A stretch of 64,000 nucleotides of DNA, from NCBI GenBank assembly GCA_021397835.1, contig JAJFZO010000882.1, forward strand, positions 1-64,000. Reading direction: 5' to 3'. Below the pieces are notes generated by a model. That model ran no database searches. It worked only from the letters and a program-made list of their open reading frames with translations, and was not told the origin of the DNA. Position 1 is the stretch's first letter. Each line of letters opens with the position of its first letter. Made by a program: the position numbers and the translations under genes. This stretch comes from Moringa oleifera (lineage: Eukaryota; Streptophyta; Magnoliopsida; Brassicales; Moringaceae). Shown piece by piece: positions 1 through 12,600 of this stretch.

Positions 1-1210
1 TGTTTAAAAGAAGTAAATAAATTGTCTATTAAAATGATTGCTTTAAAGTTTATTGGATCACTTTGCTTATATCTATTTAAAACTTATTAAACTGATCAAT
101 TGAAAATCTAATAGAGTAACCCAAATATAACTTACATATGATTTTTTAGTCAACTTCGTAAATAAAATCATGAATTACATATTCTCAACACACGAGCTCA
201 ATCTGATTCATTAATTTAAAAAGCTAATGAACAAAAATTTTATAAGTTCAATTTTGATTTTCTTTGTTCTAGCTAACCTATTGTTGATCTGACTCATAAG
301 TAGGATCTACAAAAATCATCAAATTAAAAAAAATAATAAACGTCGAGAAAGAGTTCTTCGAAAAATAATTTAATTTCAAGAATTTTATCCCTTACATCAC
401 TTGCGTTTTGTTGGTCAAATATTTTAATTTCAATGGCAATGTCAAATGGGTGATTTCTATTACCTCTTATTCTTTGCAAAATATTTCAATTTGACCTTGG
501 TAGAGTAAATAATGGAAGATAAGCTATGCTAAAGAGATGGGTCCGACCCGGTAATGTTGAGCATGTGAGCGGCGTTAATGCAAATTGAATTAAACATACC
601 TACCATGAGGCAAATCCTCGTGCCTACCTAGAGTCTTAGAGACATTTCTTTATTATACCAATTTTATTTTAACTTTTGGGTCACTAATGTTCTGTTTTAG
701 CCCAATGGTTCCTTCATTATTCATTAATATATATTTAAAATAAAAATAAAAAATTAAATAAAATTATGGAGGATTTGTTTATTTATTAAATAATGCTTCA
801 TTATGGGATGTATAGACAATATAAAAATAAAAATAAAAAATTTTGGTTCACATACTATTTTTATAAATTTTTTAAAATTTTAATAATATAAATAATTAAA
901 AATATATATGTTTAGTGCTCAAAATGTTCCTTTTTTTGTGATAGGAGTTTAAATATTTTTAGACATTTATAAAAAAAAACTCAAATCAAACTTCATTATA
1001 CAAGATTTTCAATTTAAATATTTTTAATTTTTTATATAATATAATATAATTTTAATTGATAAATTGAGATTAAATTATCACATTTTCAACATAAAATTTG
1101 ATGGTATGAGAGAAAAATTAAAATTTTTATATAATTTTTATCCTAAAAACGTATTTTAAAATTAAAAAAAAATGTGAAGGAGTGATTTATTGACTAAATA
1201 ATCCAAGTGA
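1..1210. other. AT-rich intergenic spacer
   Basis: No coding frame or RNA gene is recognisable here. The stretch is AT-rich, and bases of about 838-1055 resemble parts of the AT-rich repeat near 5.2 kb (see findings). The tRNA gene begins directly after it. Confidence 0.6.
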
Positions 1211-1215
1211 AGATG

Positions 1216-1225
1216 AAAAAAAAAA
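1216..1225 (-). terminator. Pol III terminator of the tRNA gene
   Basis: Ten consecutive A on the plus strand are ten T on the minus strand, starting nine bases beyond the 3' end of the tRNA-Asn gene. An oligo-T run just downstream is the normal RNA polymerase III stop. Confidence 0.8.
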
Positions 1226-1234
1226 GAGGGGAAA

Positions 1235-1258
1235 CGCTAGAAGGAGGGCTTGAACCTC

Positions 1259-1291
<33 letters not shown>

Positions 1292-1308
1292 AACTGAGCT
1301 ATTCCAGC
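1235..1308 (-). tRNA. tRNA-Asn (anticodon GUU)
   Basis: The minus strand folds as a complete 74-nt tRNA without an intron. The acceptor stem pairs GCTGGAA with TTCTAGC (one G-T pair), followed by a G discriminator base. The D-arm contains TAGCTCAGTTGG (A box). The anticodon loop reads CTGTTAACC with GTT as the anticodon, decoding Asn. The T-arm contains GGTTCAAGCCC (B box). It looks like a standard nuclear plant tRNA-Asn and carries a T-run terminator downstream. I see no sign of a pseudogene. Confidence 0.96.
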
Positions 1309-1663
1309 TTGTTCCCCTAAATGGCAAGAAAGATTAGATAGCCACAAACATATGACTGCAATTAATCTCATCACAACTGATGGTGCAAATAACAACGTAC
1401 ACAAATAGGAAGTTTTTAATTTTCATACTACAAAGAGTTTCAAAATATCAACGGTGGTTGTTATATACTAGAAATTGTCGATATGGATTCATAACTTCAC
1501 CAGTTGCATGGTTTTATTGCTTCGAAAATCATTAACTATTGTCACATGAGATAATCTCGAATGAACAAAATCTAACTTACGGATCATTATATATATGAGC
1601 ACTTTAAGCATCAATAGTGACAGCTAACAATATAGCAATTCTACAGAGTTCAGTTCAGTAGTT

Positions 1664-2056
1664 TCAGCCTCTCTTGGTGTTGGTAGCCAAGATCTTCTCC
1701 ATCTCTCTCCAATGGCAAGGCACGCAGACGACGCCTTCATGATCAAACCCAAACTCCTCGGCCGCCTGCTCCAGCAGGATCAAGAACGCCGGGTGGTGTA
1801 GCAACCTCAGAGGCACGACGAATCGCTTAGGCTTACAGTTCTCATCCACTGCAATCACTGCAAAGTGGCCTCCCTTCACATTCTTGGAAGATGAAGAACC
1901 TGATGATCTGCCACTGTCATCTTCTTCTTCTTCTTCTTCTTTGAACTCTGAGTTGGGTCTCCAAGCCATTGACAGACCCTTTTGCAGCTTCTCAGCTACA
2001 ATCTTGAGTCTCAGAATGCCATTCTTTTTCTTGCCATTAGCCCCGAGTATAGCCAT
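1664..2056 (-). CDS. SAUR-family small auxin-up RNA protein
   Basis: A 130-aa intronless frame. Residues about 61-126 match the SAUR domain: a KGGHFAVIAV strand, a RFVVPLRLLHHPAF segment, then LLEQAAEEFGF and a C-terminal VPCHWREMEKIL helix. SAUR proteins are small auxin-responsive regulators of cell expansion; many inhibit PP2C.D phosphatases and so activate plasma-membrane H+-ATPases. The N-terminus is basic (GKKKN) and an acidic Glu/Asp run near residue 40 is encoded by a GAA repeat, seen as a (TTC)n tract around 1918-1940 on the plus strand. Lack of introns and the length fit the family. The first Met of the frame is used. I cannot assign a subfamily number. The plus-strand frame over the same bases is a shadow. 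Confidence 0.9.
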   Translation of the reverse strand: MAILGANGKKKNGILRLKIVAEKLQKGLSMAWRPNSEFKEEEEEEDDSGRSSGSSSSKNVKGGHFAVIAVDENCKPKRFVVPLRLLHHPAFLILLEQAAEEFGFDHEGVVCVPCHWREMEKILATNTKRG

Positions 2057-2470
2057 GGCTATTCGAGCTTATGGCTATGAGGACATCTTGTGGGTACCTT
2101 AGCTTCGTTAATATAAGAAAGCTTAGCGAGTAAGAAGAAGAGAATGGAGTGAAGAAACATGAGCATGTGAATGAAACTCTTTTGTTCTCATGTCATGCAT
2201 GATAGGTCCCTTTACTTAGTCTAATTTGTGTCCACATTATCATCTCCCCAAAAAGAACAAGTACTTTTAGTCTCTTTTGAAGCCATTCTTTAAGTTAAGT
2301 TTACCCAACACTTTCCTTCATATTATCTTAAATTAGGGTTTAATATGATATTATGTTCGGAATTATCTAAAAAGATTTTTTGTTAAAGTTATATAAAATA
2401 TTTTTTATTTTAATAATAATAATTATTAACACACATCATATAGTTTTTGTTTTTCAAAAATTTAAATTTT

Positions 2471-2801
2471 TATAGAATAAAAAATAATTTTGATCTGATC
2501 ATTAAAGGCAAAATTATTGATTATTAAAATTTCAAAACTTTAAAATATCATAACTTTACACTTAGCAGTTCGGTCAAAATGATTTTTTTTTATTTAATTT
2601 TACTCAATTTTTCAATCTAAACATCATAAAAAAAAACTATATGGAATAAAAAAAATCATCCCGCTTTGATCATCAAAAACAAAGTTATTGATTATCAAAA
2701 TTATAAAATTTTTAAAAAACATAACTTAATTAATTTATGCTAAGATAATCGGATTGGAATGATTCTTTTTAATTATTCTACTTAGTTTTTAACATGAACA
2801 C
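2471..2801. repeat. Tandem direct duplication, ~168-bp unit, two copies
   Basis: Copy 1 (2471-2638) and copy 2 (2639-2801) share the same order of landmarks: GAATAAAAAA near the start, a TGATC..TCA segment, ATTATTGATTAT or GTTATTGATTAT, a CATAACTT block, then a TCGG..AATGATT block and a CT-containing end. The copies are clearly diverged by substitutions and small indels. Confidence 0.7.
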
Positions 2802-3570
2802 GGATATCTGAAAATGGGCACACATAGATACCTGATCAACACCAAAGTATGCCCAGAAGACGCAAATCTACAAATGCAAGCACCTAAAGAACAAGAAGGA
2901 ACAAAGGAATTTGATGTATCAATGCTGAAGGTCAAGCAAGTGGAAAGCTGGCCATGAGAAAATGCCTTGGCACACACTAAAGCAGAGAGGAAGTAAGCCT
3001 CATTTTCACATTCTCATTCAACATTACCACGGAAAATACGGAATGATCATATGCATATACATATTCCAAAGAGAATTGATGGTTCACATTCGTACCTTAT
3101 ATTAATGCTGGTGATGATACCTAAAATTGGGTGGATGCATGGTGAAAGAATCGATCATAAAACATAATTTTTTGTATGAGAAAGTTGAGATTAATTTACG
3201 GATAGAAGAGAAGACAAAAGTCTACAGTCCGATCCAAATAACTCTGATGTTCAAGTGAGTGAAAAGTTTAGCAGCGTAAAAGTGATTGAAAAGTTTTAAT
3301 CTTTGAAACTTATAAGAAGTTTTCAAAGATCCGAAGAGGTGGAGTTGTTTGTCTTAGCATTCTAACAATAGATTTTGGACCTTTGGACTTGCATATGATA
3401 TATCAATATTATTCCATCCAAGATGGTAATTTTATTTTTTAAGAAAATTAAAAATTAAAAATTTTTATATTAAATTTTGATTTAAAATTTTTTAAAGATA
3501 TCAAAAACTAAATTATTATTATAAAAAAAAACCCTTATTTACTTTTCTCGAATTCATTGGGCTGCAAACT

Positions 3571-4150
3571 TTAAATTAAAAATAATAATTTTTAAGATAA
3601 ATATTATTTTAAGTCTTAAGTTTTATTCTCTCTCCAATCAAATTTTTACTTTTAAAACTTATTTAAACAAATATTCATATTTCAAATTGATCTAAATTGA
3701 ACTGCATTTAAAATTTTAAATATTAAAAATATTTAACTTAGAGATATTTTACTATAAATTTTAACTTGCGATTTTATATATATAAAAAAAAATATTCAAG
3801 CTATCATCATAAAAAAGTTTAAAATTTTTTAAATACTAATTTTTTTTCAAAAATATAATATCAAATTTTTAAAAATTTATAAAAAATAATTGATTAATTG
3901 AAAATTTTTTAAATTTGAGAGATAAAATCGAAATAAAGTGTGAAATCTATTTAAATAATTCTTAGCTAATTTAACAATGAAAAAGTTATTAATTTTTTAT
4001 AATTATTTTGAGTTAAAATCTAATTTGAACAAAATCAATAGATCAAAATTTATTTCAATACGTTTTAAAAGTTAGCATTTGATTGGAGAGTAAGAAGCAA
4101 ACTTAAGATTTTAAATAATATTTTATCTAATTATTTATTATTAAACAAGT
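3571..4150. mobile_element. Inverted-repeat element (MITE-like)
   Basis: The stretch at about 3571-3700 is inversely repeated at about 4020-4150. The clearest landmark is CTCTCCAATCAAAT near 3630 against ATTTGATTGGAGAG near 4077. Outside it lie TCTTAAG/CTTAAGA segments and inside it ACTTTTAAAAC/GTTTTAAAAG. The arms are about 125 bp, the whole about 580 bp, with an AT-rich interior and no coding capacity. This architecture fits a non-autonomous DNA transposon. I could not define a target-site duplication, so the ends are approximate. Confidence 0.6.
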
Positions 4151-5139
4151 AAAATTTTTAAAATTTTTTAAATAATATATTTTTTAAATATTTTCAAAAG
4201 TTTTTAATACTACAGATGATTTTATGTTTTTTTTAAAAAGAAATTATTATTTTTAAGCAAAAAGAGAAACACTTTCTCTTAAAAAGTAGAATGTAATTAA
4301 AAAAAAAAAAAAAGAAAACCTCACTTACTTAAAACCCTGAGTGAGTTTGATACTGTACCAGAAAAAGATTTTCCATAAAATGATTTATCTTGAAAAGAAA
4401 CCGACTACCTTGCATTATTATTAAGTTGAATCACTTTATAAGGAAATTCTCAGCTACCACTAGATAATTAGGACCATAATTTTTAGAGTAGTCAATGTTG
4501 AAATCTTTATAGGAGGGTACTCTATGTCTTGGTGATCATGTGAAGTTTGGTTTTCATATTCTATTTCAATATAAGGTATTCTTGTAGGGTTCCTTAAGTA
4601 GGTTTAGTTAATTTTGCTCATTAGCACATGATGAGTGTTTTCAATATTATGAAACAGAGAGGATCCAAGTGCAAGAGATTGAGCCATGGAAGCAATGTCT
4701 AGCAATTTATCTTATGAATTGATTTAGGGTTGATTGTGCACCAAATTTATTGATCAATGGTTTTTTTTTTTAACTTTGGAACGCCAAGAAGGCAAATTGC
4801 AATCCCAGCCACAAATTGCAATGAATTAGGGATCACCCTAGACAGATCATAGGACACTGCATGCCTTGTCCAATATTCATGGCCTCATGACATGTTAATT
4901 TGGGCATGACTCAGTTTCTTGATTTGGCAATATGCAACCGTTTTTGTGAAGATTATGAGTTATTACTCATTTAATTTTTACTTATTTTTTTAAAAATTAT
5001 TCTTTTATAATATAAAATATACATTAAAATTTTTTAAATAAAATTTACATAAAATTTTAATGTTTATTCTATATTACTGATCAAACTCTCATGTTCAAAA
5101 AATGATAAATCGAATTTTAATTTTTAATTTGATTTAAAT

Positions 5140-5840
5140 TAAACTTTATATTAATTAATTATAAAAAATTAAAAATATTTTTATAATTTAAATAAATTAT
5201 TTACTTTATTTTATGTTTATCCTTTAAATTTAAATAATATTTTTATATAAGATATATTTTTATGAATTTTTTAAAATTTTAAAAATATATAGTTTTAATA
5301 CCCATAAAATTTTGAGACTTTTTATGATGATAACTTAGAATATTTTTTTACATTTGTAAAAAAATTCAAATCAAAGTTCATTACATAACATCTTCACTTT
5401 GAATATTTTTAATTTTCAAAATTTTCAATAAAATTTTAATTTAAATCAAATTAATACATCAAAATTTAATTTATCATTTTTTAAAAATAAAAATTTGATG
5501 AATAATATAAATAGCAAAGTTTTACAAAAATTTTATCCAAAAATTTTATACAATATTTATTTTTTTATTTTATACATTTGTTAAAAATTTTGCATAACCA
5601 ACTTTAATTTGAATTTTTCACAAATGTAACATAATATTTGATCAACCATCATGCAAAATTTTAATGTTTTAAAAAAATTACACTACCAAAACTTTTAAAA
5701 ATTCAGAAATTAAAATTTAAAAATAAACTAAAAATTAAAATACAAAATTTATTAAATTATTTTAAAAATATTTTAATAATAAAAATATTTGTATTTTTCA
5801 TAACCACCAAAACCAAAATCTAATTTAAACTAACTTAAAA
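5140..5840. repeat. Long imperfect palindromic AT-rich element
   Basis: The forward arm (about 5140-5410) contains TTTACATTTGTAAAAAAATT followed by CAAATCAAAG. The reverse arm (about 5560-5840) carries the complement, seen as AATTTTTCACAAATGTAACA preceded by CTTTAATTTG. Similarity extends outward through the A/T-rich parts of both arms for perhaps 250 bp. There is no coding capacity. It could be a MITE or the remnant of a larger palindromic element. Boundaries are estimates because the sequence is nearly all A and T. Confidence 0.5.
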
Positions 5841-6667
5841 ATTTAAATGCACAATTAATTTAATCGATATGCTAAAATATACACTTAACGAAATAATTTA
5901 ACTTTTTTCATTTATTTTATAGTATAAAAAGTTTTAATAATTTATTATATTAAATCATCAAACATTAACATCCTTTCAAAAAACAAAATCAACAAAGTTA
6001 AAGAGTATCAAGACAGTTCACTTAAGAGTGTGCATATAATTATGATAATGTAATGGAAAACTAAATTATTGGTGTGACTAAGTCAGCAGTGAGGCAGCAA
6101 TTGCATATGCAATATCTGCATAAGCACCTCCATTCAAGCACAGAGTTCATCTTTAACACCAACGGCCAACCACACCCGAGACCAGATACTGCACAAAGTA
6201 GTTGGGCCAACAAATACATTTAATCTATTTTAGCCAACAATATGAATGCATCAGACACGGTTTTGGGTAGATCTCTGGTGCAAGATAAAGCACAAAGGTA
6301 GGATCCACAGCAATGCAGTGGCTTACGCAAATCTGATGTCCAAGAGAAACAGAATCATGAGCATTCAATTCAAACCAATCTGGTAAAAAACATGCTTTAA
6401 AACGATACAAATGTGTTGCCCCTGATGGCTTATGGGATCCCTTAACATGGTTTGTCTGCTTTGATCTTAGTTACAAGCCAACTGACTTAGTATGTTTGAT
6501 GATCCTATAGTTGCAACTGGGAATTTTCCCAAATAAAACAGAGAAATGCGTGATAGAACTGATACACAGCCAACAAGATGTCATAATATACACAAATCTA
6601 GATATCACAGACAGGGTTCCCACAATATTAGGAGTTGTCTAGTCAATTTAGTCAGGACCTGCTTCGC

Positions 6668-9600
6668 TCATGAAGCCAGAGGTCGAGGGAGTCGTTTAGC
6701 AATTTCCTGCCAAAGTGAGGAGGGTCAGTATCATGCAGGAATCAAGAATCAAACATAAAATGCAGAGAATGACCCTAAGCATCACCAAACCTAGTGGACA
6801 CATGCTGCTGCACGACTAATTGCATTTTGTGATTTCTTCAAGTAAATGCTATGAAGAAATGCATCATATGCCCGTTATACATTTTTCAAGTGATTGGTCA
6901 TAACAAGAACATTATAGAGAAACTATTTTACTAAAGCATATTATTAGTAAATTTCCAATATGAGTAAAGAAAGGGTGACCGTGGATAAGCCAGAGGGCAA
7001 TTTTTGCCTTAACTTGAAGTGACAAGCATTCAAGCATATATGGTAGTGAAACTCTCATTTTAATCAAAACATCGACACAGTCCAGCCAAAGGATATTATC
7101 AAAATTCAGAATTTTAAAGAACAAAACCTTAACCATGGTGCCAGAGGAAATAATCATAAATATTGCAACTAAGACATCAATTCAAGGCATGGCATGTAAA
7201 GCAGGTGAAGGTAAGAAAGAGGAAAAGACTCCACACACGTTGCCTTCAATAATGACTTGATCCCCTTTGATTGCTACAGTCTACTTCATATTGCCAGTAG
7301 GCATCATGATAATAAAAATGTATTCAGCTCTCTTTATGATTCTCAAAATTGTCAAGAAATCAAAAGAGTGGTCCAAGTCAACTTATGGTTCACTATGGTA
7401 GGAAGTCAGCATTTCTCCACAGGTAAAAAAAAAAAAAAAGCACAAGAAATGTGCGATTTTGAGGTTCAAATCACCAAATTTTACGTCGAGGCATTAGATG
7501 TGTCTCCATGGCAGTAAGACAAAACATAAACTACTACCCAGCATCCCAATAGCTTAATCTCATAGCCTAATCACAGAGCTGCAAGATGGGACAGGTTAAC
7601 CAAGCAGCCAATTAGATTAGCCATTTTTGTTCAGGTTAGAGAACATCGTGTTATGCATATTGAAGTTGTTCTTCATGATTTCTGAGTGAAATGATTTGGA
7701 TAGTTCAAGGTTAGTGAAAAGAGGAATGAACAATGTTCAGCAACGACTGGTGACAAAGCAGTTCGAGATGCCATATCATAGCAAGGCATCAGGATTTGAC
7801 TCTTGTGTCCACACTATGCATCTCAAATCTAATGACCGCATGGTTTTCAAAGTTCTCTTATCTTAAAGAAAGAAAAGGTAATGATAGCAATTAAATCAGA
7901 GTCTTATGCAGATAGTTCATTACAGTTATAATTGAAGCTAGTAGAATCACACCACAATATGAAAAGAAATAAGTCAGAAATACCTCAAAGAGTTGATTTA
8001 TATTATCTGCTGTCTTTGCAGATGTCTCAATAAAGAACATCCCATTCTTCTCTGCATGGTCGAGGCCATCCTTCAAGAATAAAAAATCACTTGTGACATC
8101 AGTAAAGATAATTCTTCAGACACATGGGGATAGATTCAGTTGCAGGGGATCACACTCACTTGTGCTGGTACTTCTCGTTTCTCATGAAGATCAGCTTTGT
8201 TACCAACTAAAGCCATGACTATGTCTGGGCTCCCATGTTTTTGTAGCTCCTGTTATCAATTGTTACCAAAATGAAAATTTCAATTGAGAAAATAGCAAGT
8301 GAAAAACGACATATAGGGTTCATGCAACAGCCTGTAGGGACCGTCAATGCAGTTGGTGAATAAGCTTTTATGAAAACAGATTGGCAAATGACCATCAACA
8401 GGATTGAGTTGCCAAACACCCCACCCAACCCAAACTGCAAATAGAAGAGGAAAAAAAGAAATGTTTCATTTCCCTTCATATACCCCATAAACAATAATTA
8501 TATATTGTTTTTGCTCCATGGAAATATTATGCTAGAACTATTGCTTTTTTACCATTGTTCTCAAGGTATACATATAACTTCTTCGACAAGCAAGACAAGT
8601 GTAGTTGGCTAGAAGTCATCATTCAGTTAAAAAAAAAAAAAAATGCACTTAGGTTATGAGACCAAAAATCCTATATAGCATGCTCATAAGTTCAAAGAAC
8701 AACAAAATGTTAAAATGCTGCCGAAAAGAATGTATAACATATTGAAGTGTAGTAGCACACAGCAAACAAGATATCCAGTCAACCAAGACCAAGACCCAAT
8801 CCAATGTCCAATTGAAACCAAAGCCCACAATAACCCAGCAACAACCATGTCACCATCCTATTACTTCAGAAATTGATGGAATTCGGTGGGGACCTTGCCC
8901 ATTTAGATTTAAGAATATGTTGTTGAAGGCAAGGGGATTTGAGCAGCTAGTAAAGGAGTGGTGGAAGGGAGCTACGATGGATGGCCATGCGAGTTTTGCG
9001 GTGGCAAGAAAGTTCAAGATACTAATAAGTAGAAGTTAAAAAATGGAGTAAGAAGCATATTGGTGGCGTGGGGGAAAACGAAAGAGAGGCTATGGATGGA
9101 ATTGCAAAAGATCCATAAACACAAAATGAGGGGTGGTAGTATGGGGGAGATTCAATGTAGAGGATAGAGGTGTGTAAGGAGCTTTCACCAATGTTAAAGA
9201 TGGAAGAAATCTCATGGTGACAAAAAACTAAAGCTTTGTGGCCAAAAGAAAGGGACAAAACTACGAGGTTCTTTTACTAGGTAGCAAATGTACATCAGAG
9301 GTTCAACTTTGTCATTAAGATTTAGATAGATATGAAATGGTGGAAGCTAAAAAGGAAGTAGAAAATATTATAGTCAGTTGTATCAAGAAAGTAAGGGTCG
9401 GAGACCTAAACTAGATGAGATGGACTTCAAAGTGATCGATAATGAGCTCAAACAGAGGATAGAGTTACCATTCAAGGAGGACGAGGTGAGGGGTGCACTA
9501 CATGAGGACAAGACTCCTGACCGGATGGATTCACTATGGTATTCCCAAAGTTACTCTGGACGATTATGAAAAGCGACATAATGCGATTATTTAAGGAGTT

Positions 9601-12600
9601 TCATGCTACTGGTGAGTTTGCACATTCTTTAAATTGTACTTTCATGGTGTTGATTCCTAAGAAAGTAAGGGTAAACAACATTAGAGACTTCGGAACTATC
9701 AGCTTGGTGGTGTGGGTACACAAAATGGTAGCAAAGATGCGAGCAAATCGACTTAGATCAATGGTGGGAAAGGCAGTGAGCTAGAGACGAAATGCTTTTG
9801 TCGAAAGCAAACAAATTTTAGATGCAATTCTCATTGCTAATGAGGTTGCGAATAACCAAGTGAAATCGAGGAAGAAAGGTATTTGTTGTTAACTCGACAT
9901 AGAGAAGGCATACAATCATGTGTCTTAAGCTTTGTGATATACAAAGTCGAGGAGGGTAGATAGTGGAGAGAATCAGTGCAATTAGGTCTACAAATGCATA
10001 TCAACGGCGTCCTTTGCAATTTGGTGAATGGAGATCCTACACAAGTTTTTAGTTTGATAAGAGGGTCAAGGAAATGAGATCCTCTATCAACATTTAATAA
10101 AACATTACTAGGAAAATGGTTGCAGACATATATAGTGAAGAGGGAGGGCCTATGGAAGGGGTAGTGGAGGCTAAATATGGAGAGATAAGAGAGATGGATA
10201 ACAGTGAGCCGGAGGGAAACATATGAGTCTAGTGTGTGGAAAGCAATCAAGAAAGGGGTGGGAGGAGTTAGAGTCTAGGGTGACGCTTAAAGTGGGAAAA
10301 GAAAACACAATAAAGTTTTGGTATGACAAATGGTGTGGAAACAAATCCATTAAAAGAAGACTATCTTGGTTTGTACTCTTTAGCATGCAACACAAAATGC
10401 ATAAATTCGCAAATGCAAGGAGGTAAGTGAGACGGGGAGTCTCTTGGTGTCTCCAGTTCGGGAGGAATTAGCAAAAATGTTTTATTTTATGCTTATGACT
10501 TAGAATTTTATTGATGGATGATTATATATTGTCACTTATAATTATGTTAATGGGTAACACAAATTATTAATTACTGGAACAAAAACATTCATGTTTAATT
10601 TTTTGTTTTAATACATTTTACCAAAGTATAATTTTAAATATTATTCATCTATGTTTTCCTAATATCATAATAATTATTAAAATATAAGATATCATTTTTT
10701 CTCAATTGAAAATATACAAATCTAATTAAAAGGTTATACGAATAAAATTGTAATAATTCATTTCGATTTCAAATCGAAGTAAATGTATGAATCAGATTCT
10801 AATTCAGATTCATGAAACCTAAGTAAACAACTTATTTTGAATCTAGCAGATAAAAATTGATGCATCATTATATACATTCTCATTTAGATTGAATTGTAAT
10901 TTTTTAATAACATTGGTCATTGCTAAAATGCGCAATTAAGGATACAAGAACGATACCCATAAGGAAAAAAATGAATGCAAGTAAACAGAGAAAAGGAATA
11001 AACAACTGTACGAGCCGGTGAGAACTACCTTAACCCAATATTGTGCTTTGTTAAATGACTCTGGGCTTGTTATGTCATACACAATAACAGCAGCAGCAGC
11101 TCCCCTGTAGTATAGTGGTGCCAATGCAGCATACCTGATGAAGACAGTAAATAACTAATGCTCTTGTAAAGAAGGAGGGCATTCAGGAAAGAGACCAGAA
11201 CAGAGAGGGGAGTAGAATCCCTAAGCATTACAGCATGAGCTTTTCCTACATATTGTACAATATTAAATTTTTGTGTGCATGTGCTAACATGGTGTGGCTC
11301 ATGATACCTCTCCTGGCCAGCAGTGTCCCATATTTCAAACTTAACTGTAGTAGAATCTTGCAAAGCTATTGTTTGTGACAAGAAAGAGGCTCCAACTGTC
11401 ACCTGAGATGACATAAATCAACAAATGTAAGTAATTCTCCATTAAATGTTTTTTTTAAGTAAAATTTCCATTAAATATTAGGCCTTTAAGATAGAGTAAA
11501 GAAGTTTATATCCATATTGGTGCAGGAAACTTAAAATAAAACAGGTATCTAGTTGATAGCATTGACATGCGCAGATATTCCTCACCTTGGATGTTGGATC
11601 AAACTGGCCACGAACAAAACGAAGAACAATACAACTTTTACCAACACCAGAATCACCTAACAAAACCAGCTGCATGAATAAATAAAAGGAAAAGTTAGTT
11701 GAATTTCAGTAAAAAAGTTTGTTAAACGAAGATTAGTTCTAAGGCATTTCTTAGCAGATGAAGCTGAAAAAGAGGGAGGAGAAAACACTCTCCAAAACCA
11801 TTAATCTTTTGCTTGGTCATATTATCCCACAAAGAGCAAAAGCTAACTCCAACTTCCACTTAGGAAATGTCTTTTAAATCAAGATGCTAATGCATTTTTC
11901 CTCTAAACCTGAAAATGTCCTGTTCATACTTGTGTTGTCACTCTTTGAAAGTCCATACAATTGTACACTCATGTCAGTAAAAGATTTGCTATATGGTTAG
12001 AATTTCAGATGAAGAGGAAAAGAAAATTCATGTCAAATGACACTAGAGTAAAGACCCTTTATTGAAGTGAGCCCATAACAGGCATGCCCTATTTTGTATG
12101 GAGAATACCCAGTATAGGACAATTTATGACTCACAACTTACAACTTTCCAGCTGTTTGAGCACATAGTACATCATTGAGGCAAATACCAATAACAACACT
12201 CTTCCAATCCAAAACATATAAACCCAGGTTTATTTGTTCATGATCAGATTTGAACATAAGTGAGACTGAAAGCACACAAAGCAGGCTTACTGATCAAAGA
12301 AACGTTATGTAAATTAAGATGGCCTCTTCCTCACAAATCAGGCAACAATTTCTTAGCAGATGAAGGTTAGAGATACACAAGCCCAAAGGTATCAATAAAC
12401 AATGTATTGAGTCAACATCACATCATGTCAAACAGCTAATATATCATCTTCTTTAACATAAATCACCTCAAACTCATGCAAACTACAAGATAAGGAATTA
12501 AGACAAATTAAATCATCCACAAAGTTGAAGAAACCAAAAGATAGACTATTAAGAAACTATGTGAAAAGCAAATATATTCAAATTATCAATCTAAAGTTCT

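Larger units (their letters stand above)
2060..6360. other. Intergenic region with AT-rich repeats
   Basis: Upstream flank of the SAUR gene, then more than 4 kb with no credible coding frame. It holds a tandem duplication (2471-2801), an inverted-repeat element (about 3571-4150) and a longer palindromic element (about 5140-5840), each listed separately. Nothing is recognised at 2800-3400 or 4300-4950, although base composition there is less extreme. Confidence 0.6.

Noticed and set aside
2789..2977. 62-aa minus-strand cysteine-rich frame
   Set aside because: Cysteines have no regular spacing, there is no signal peptide, and no family is recognised.
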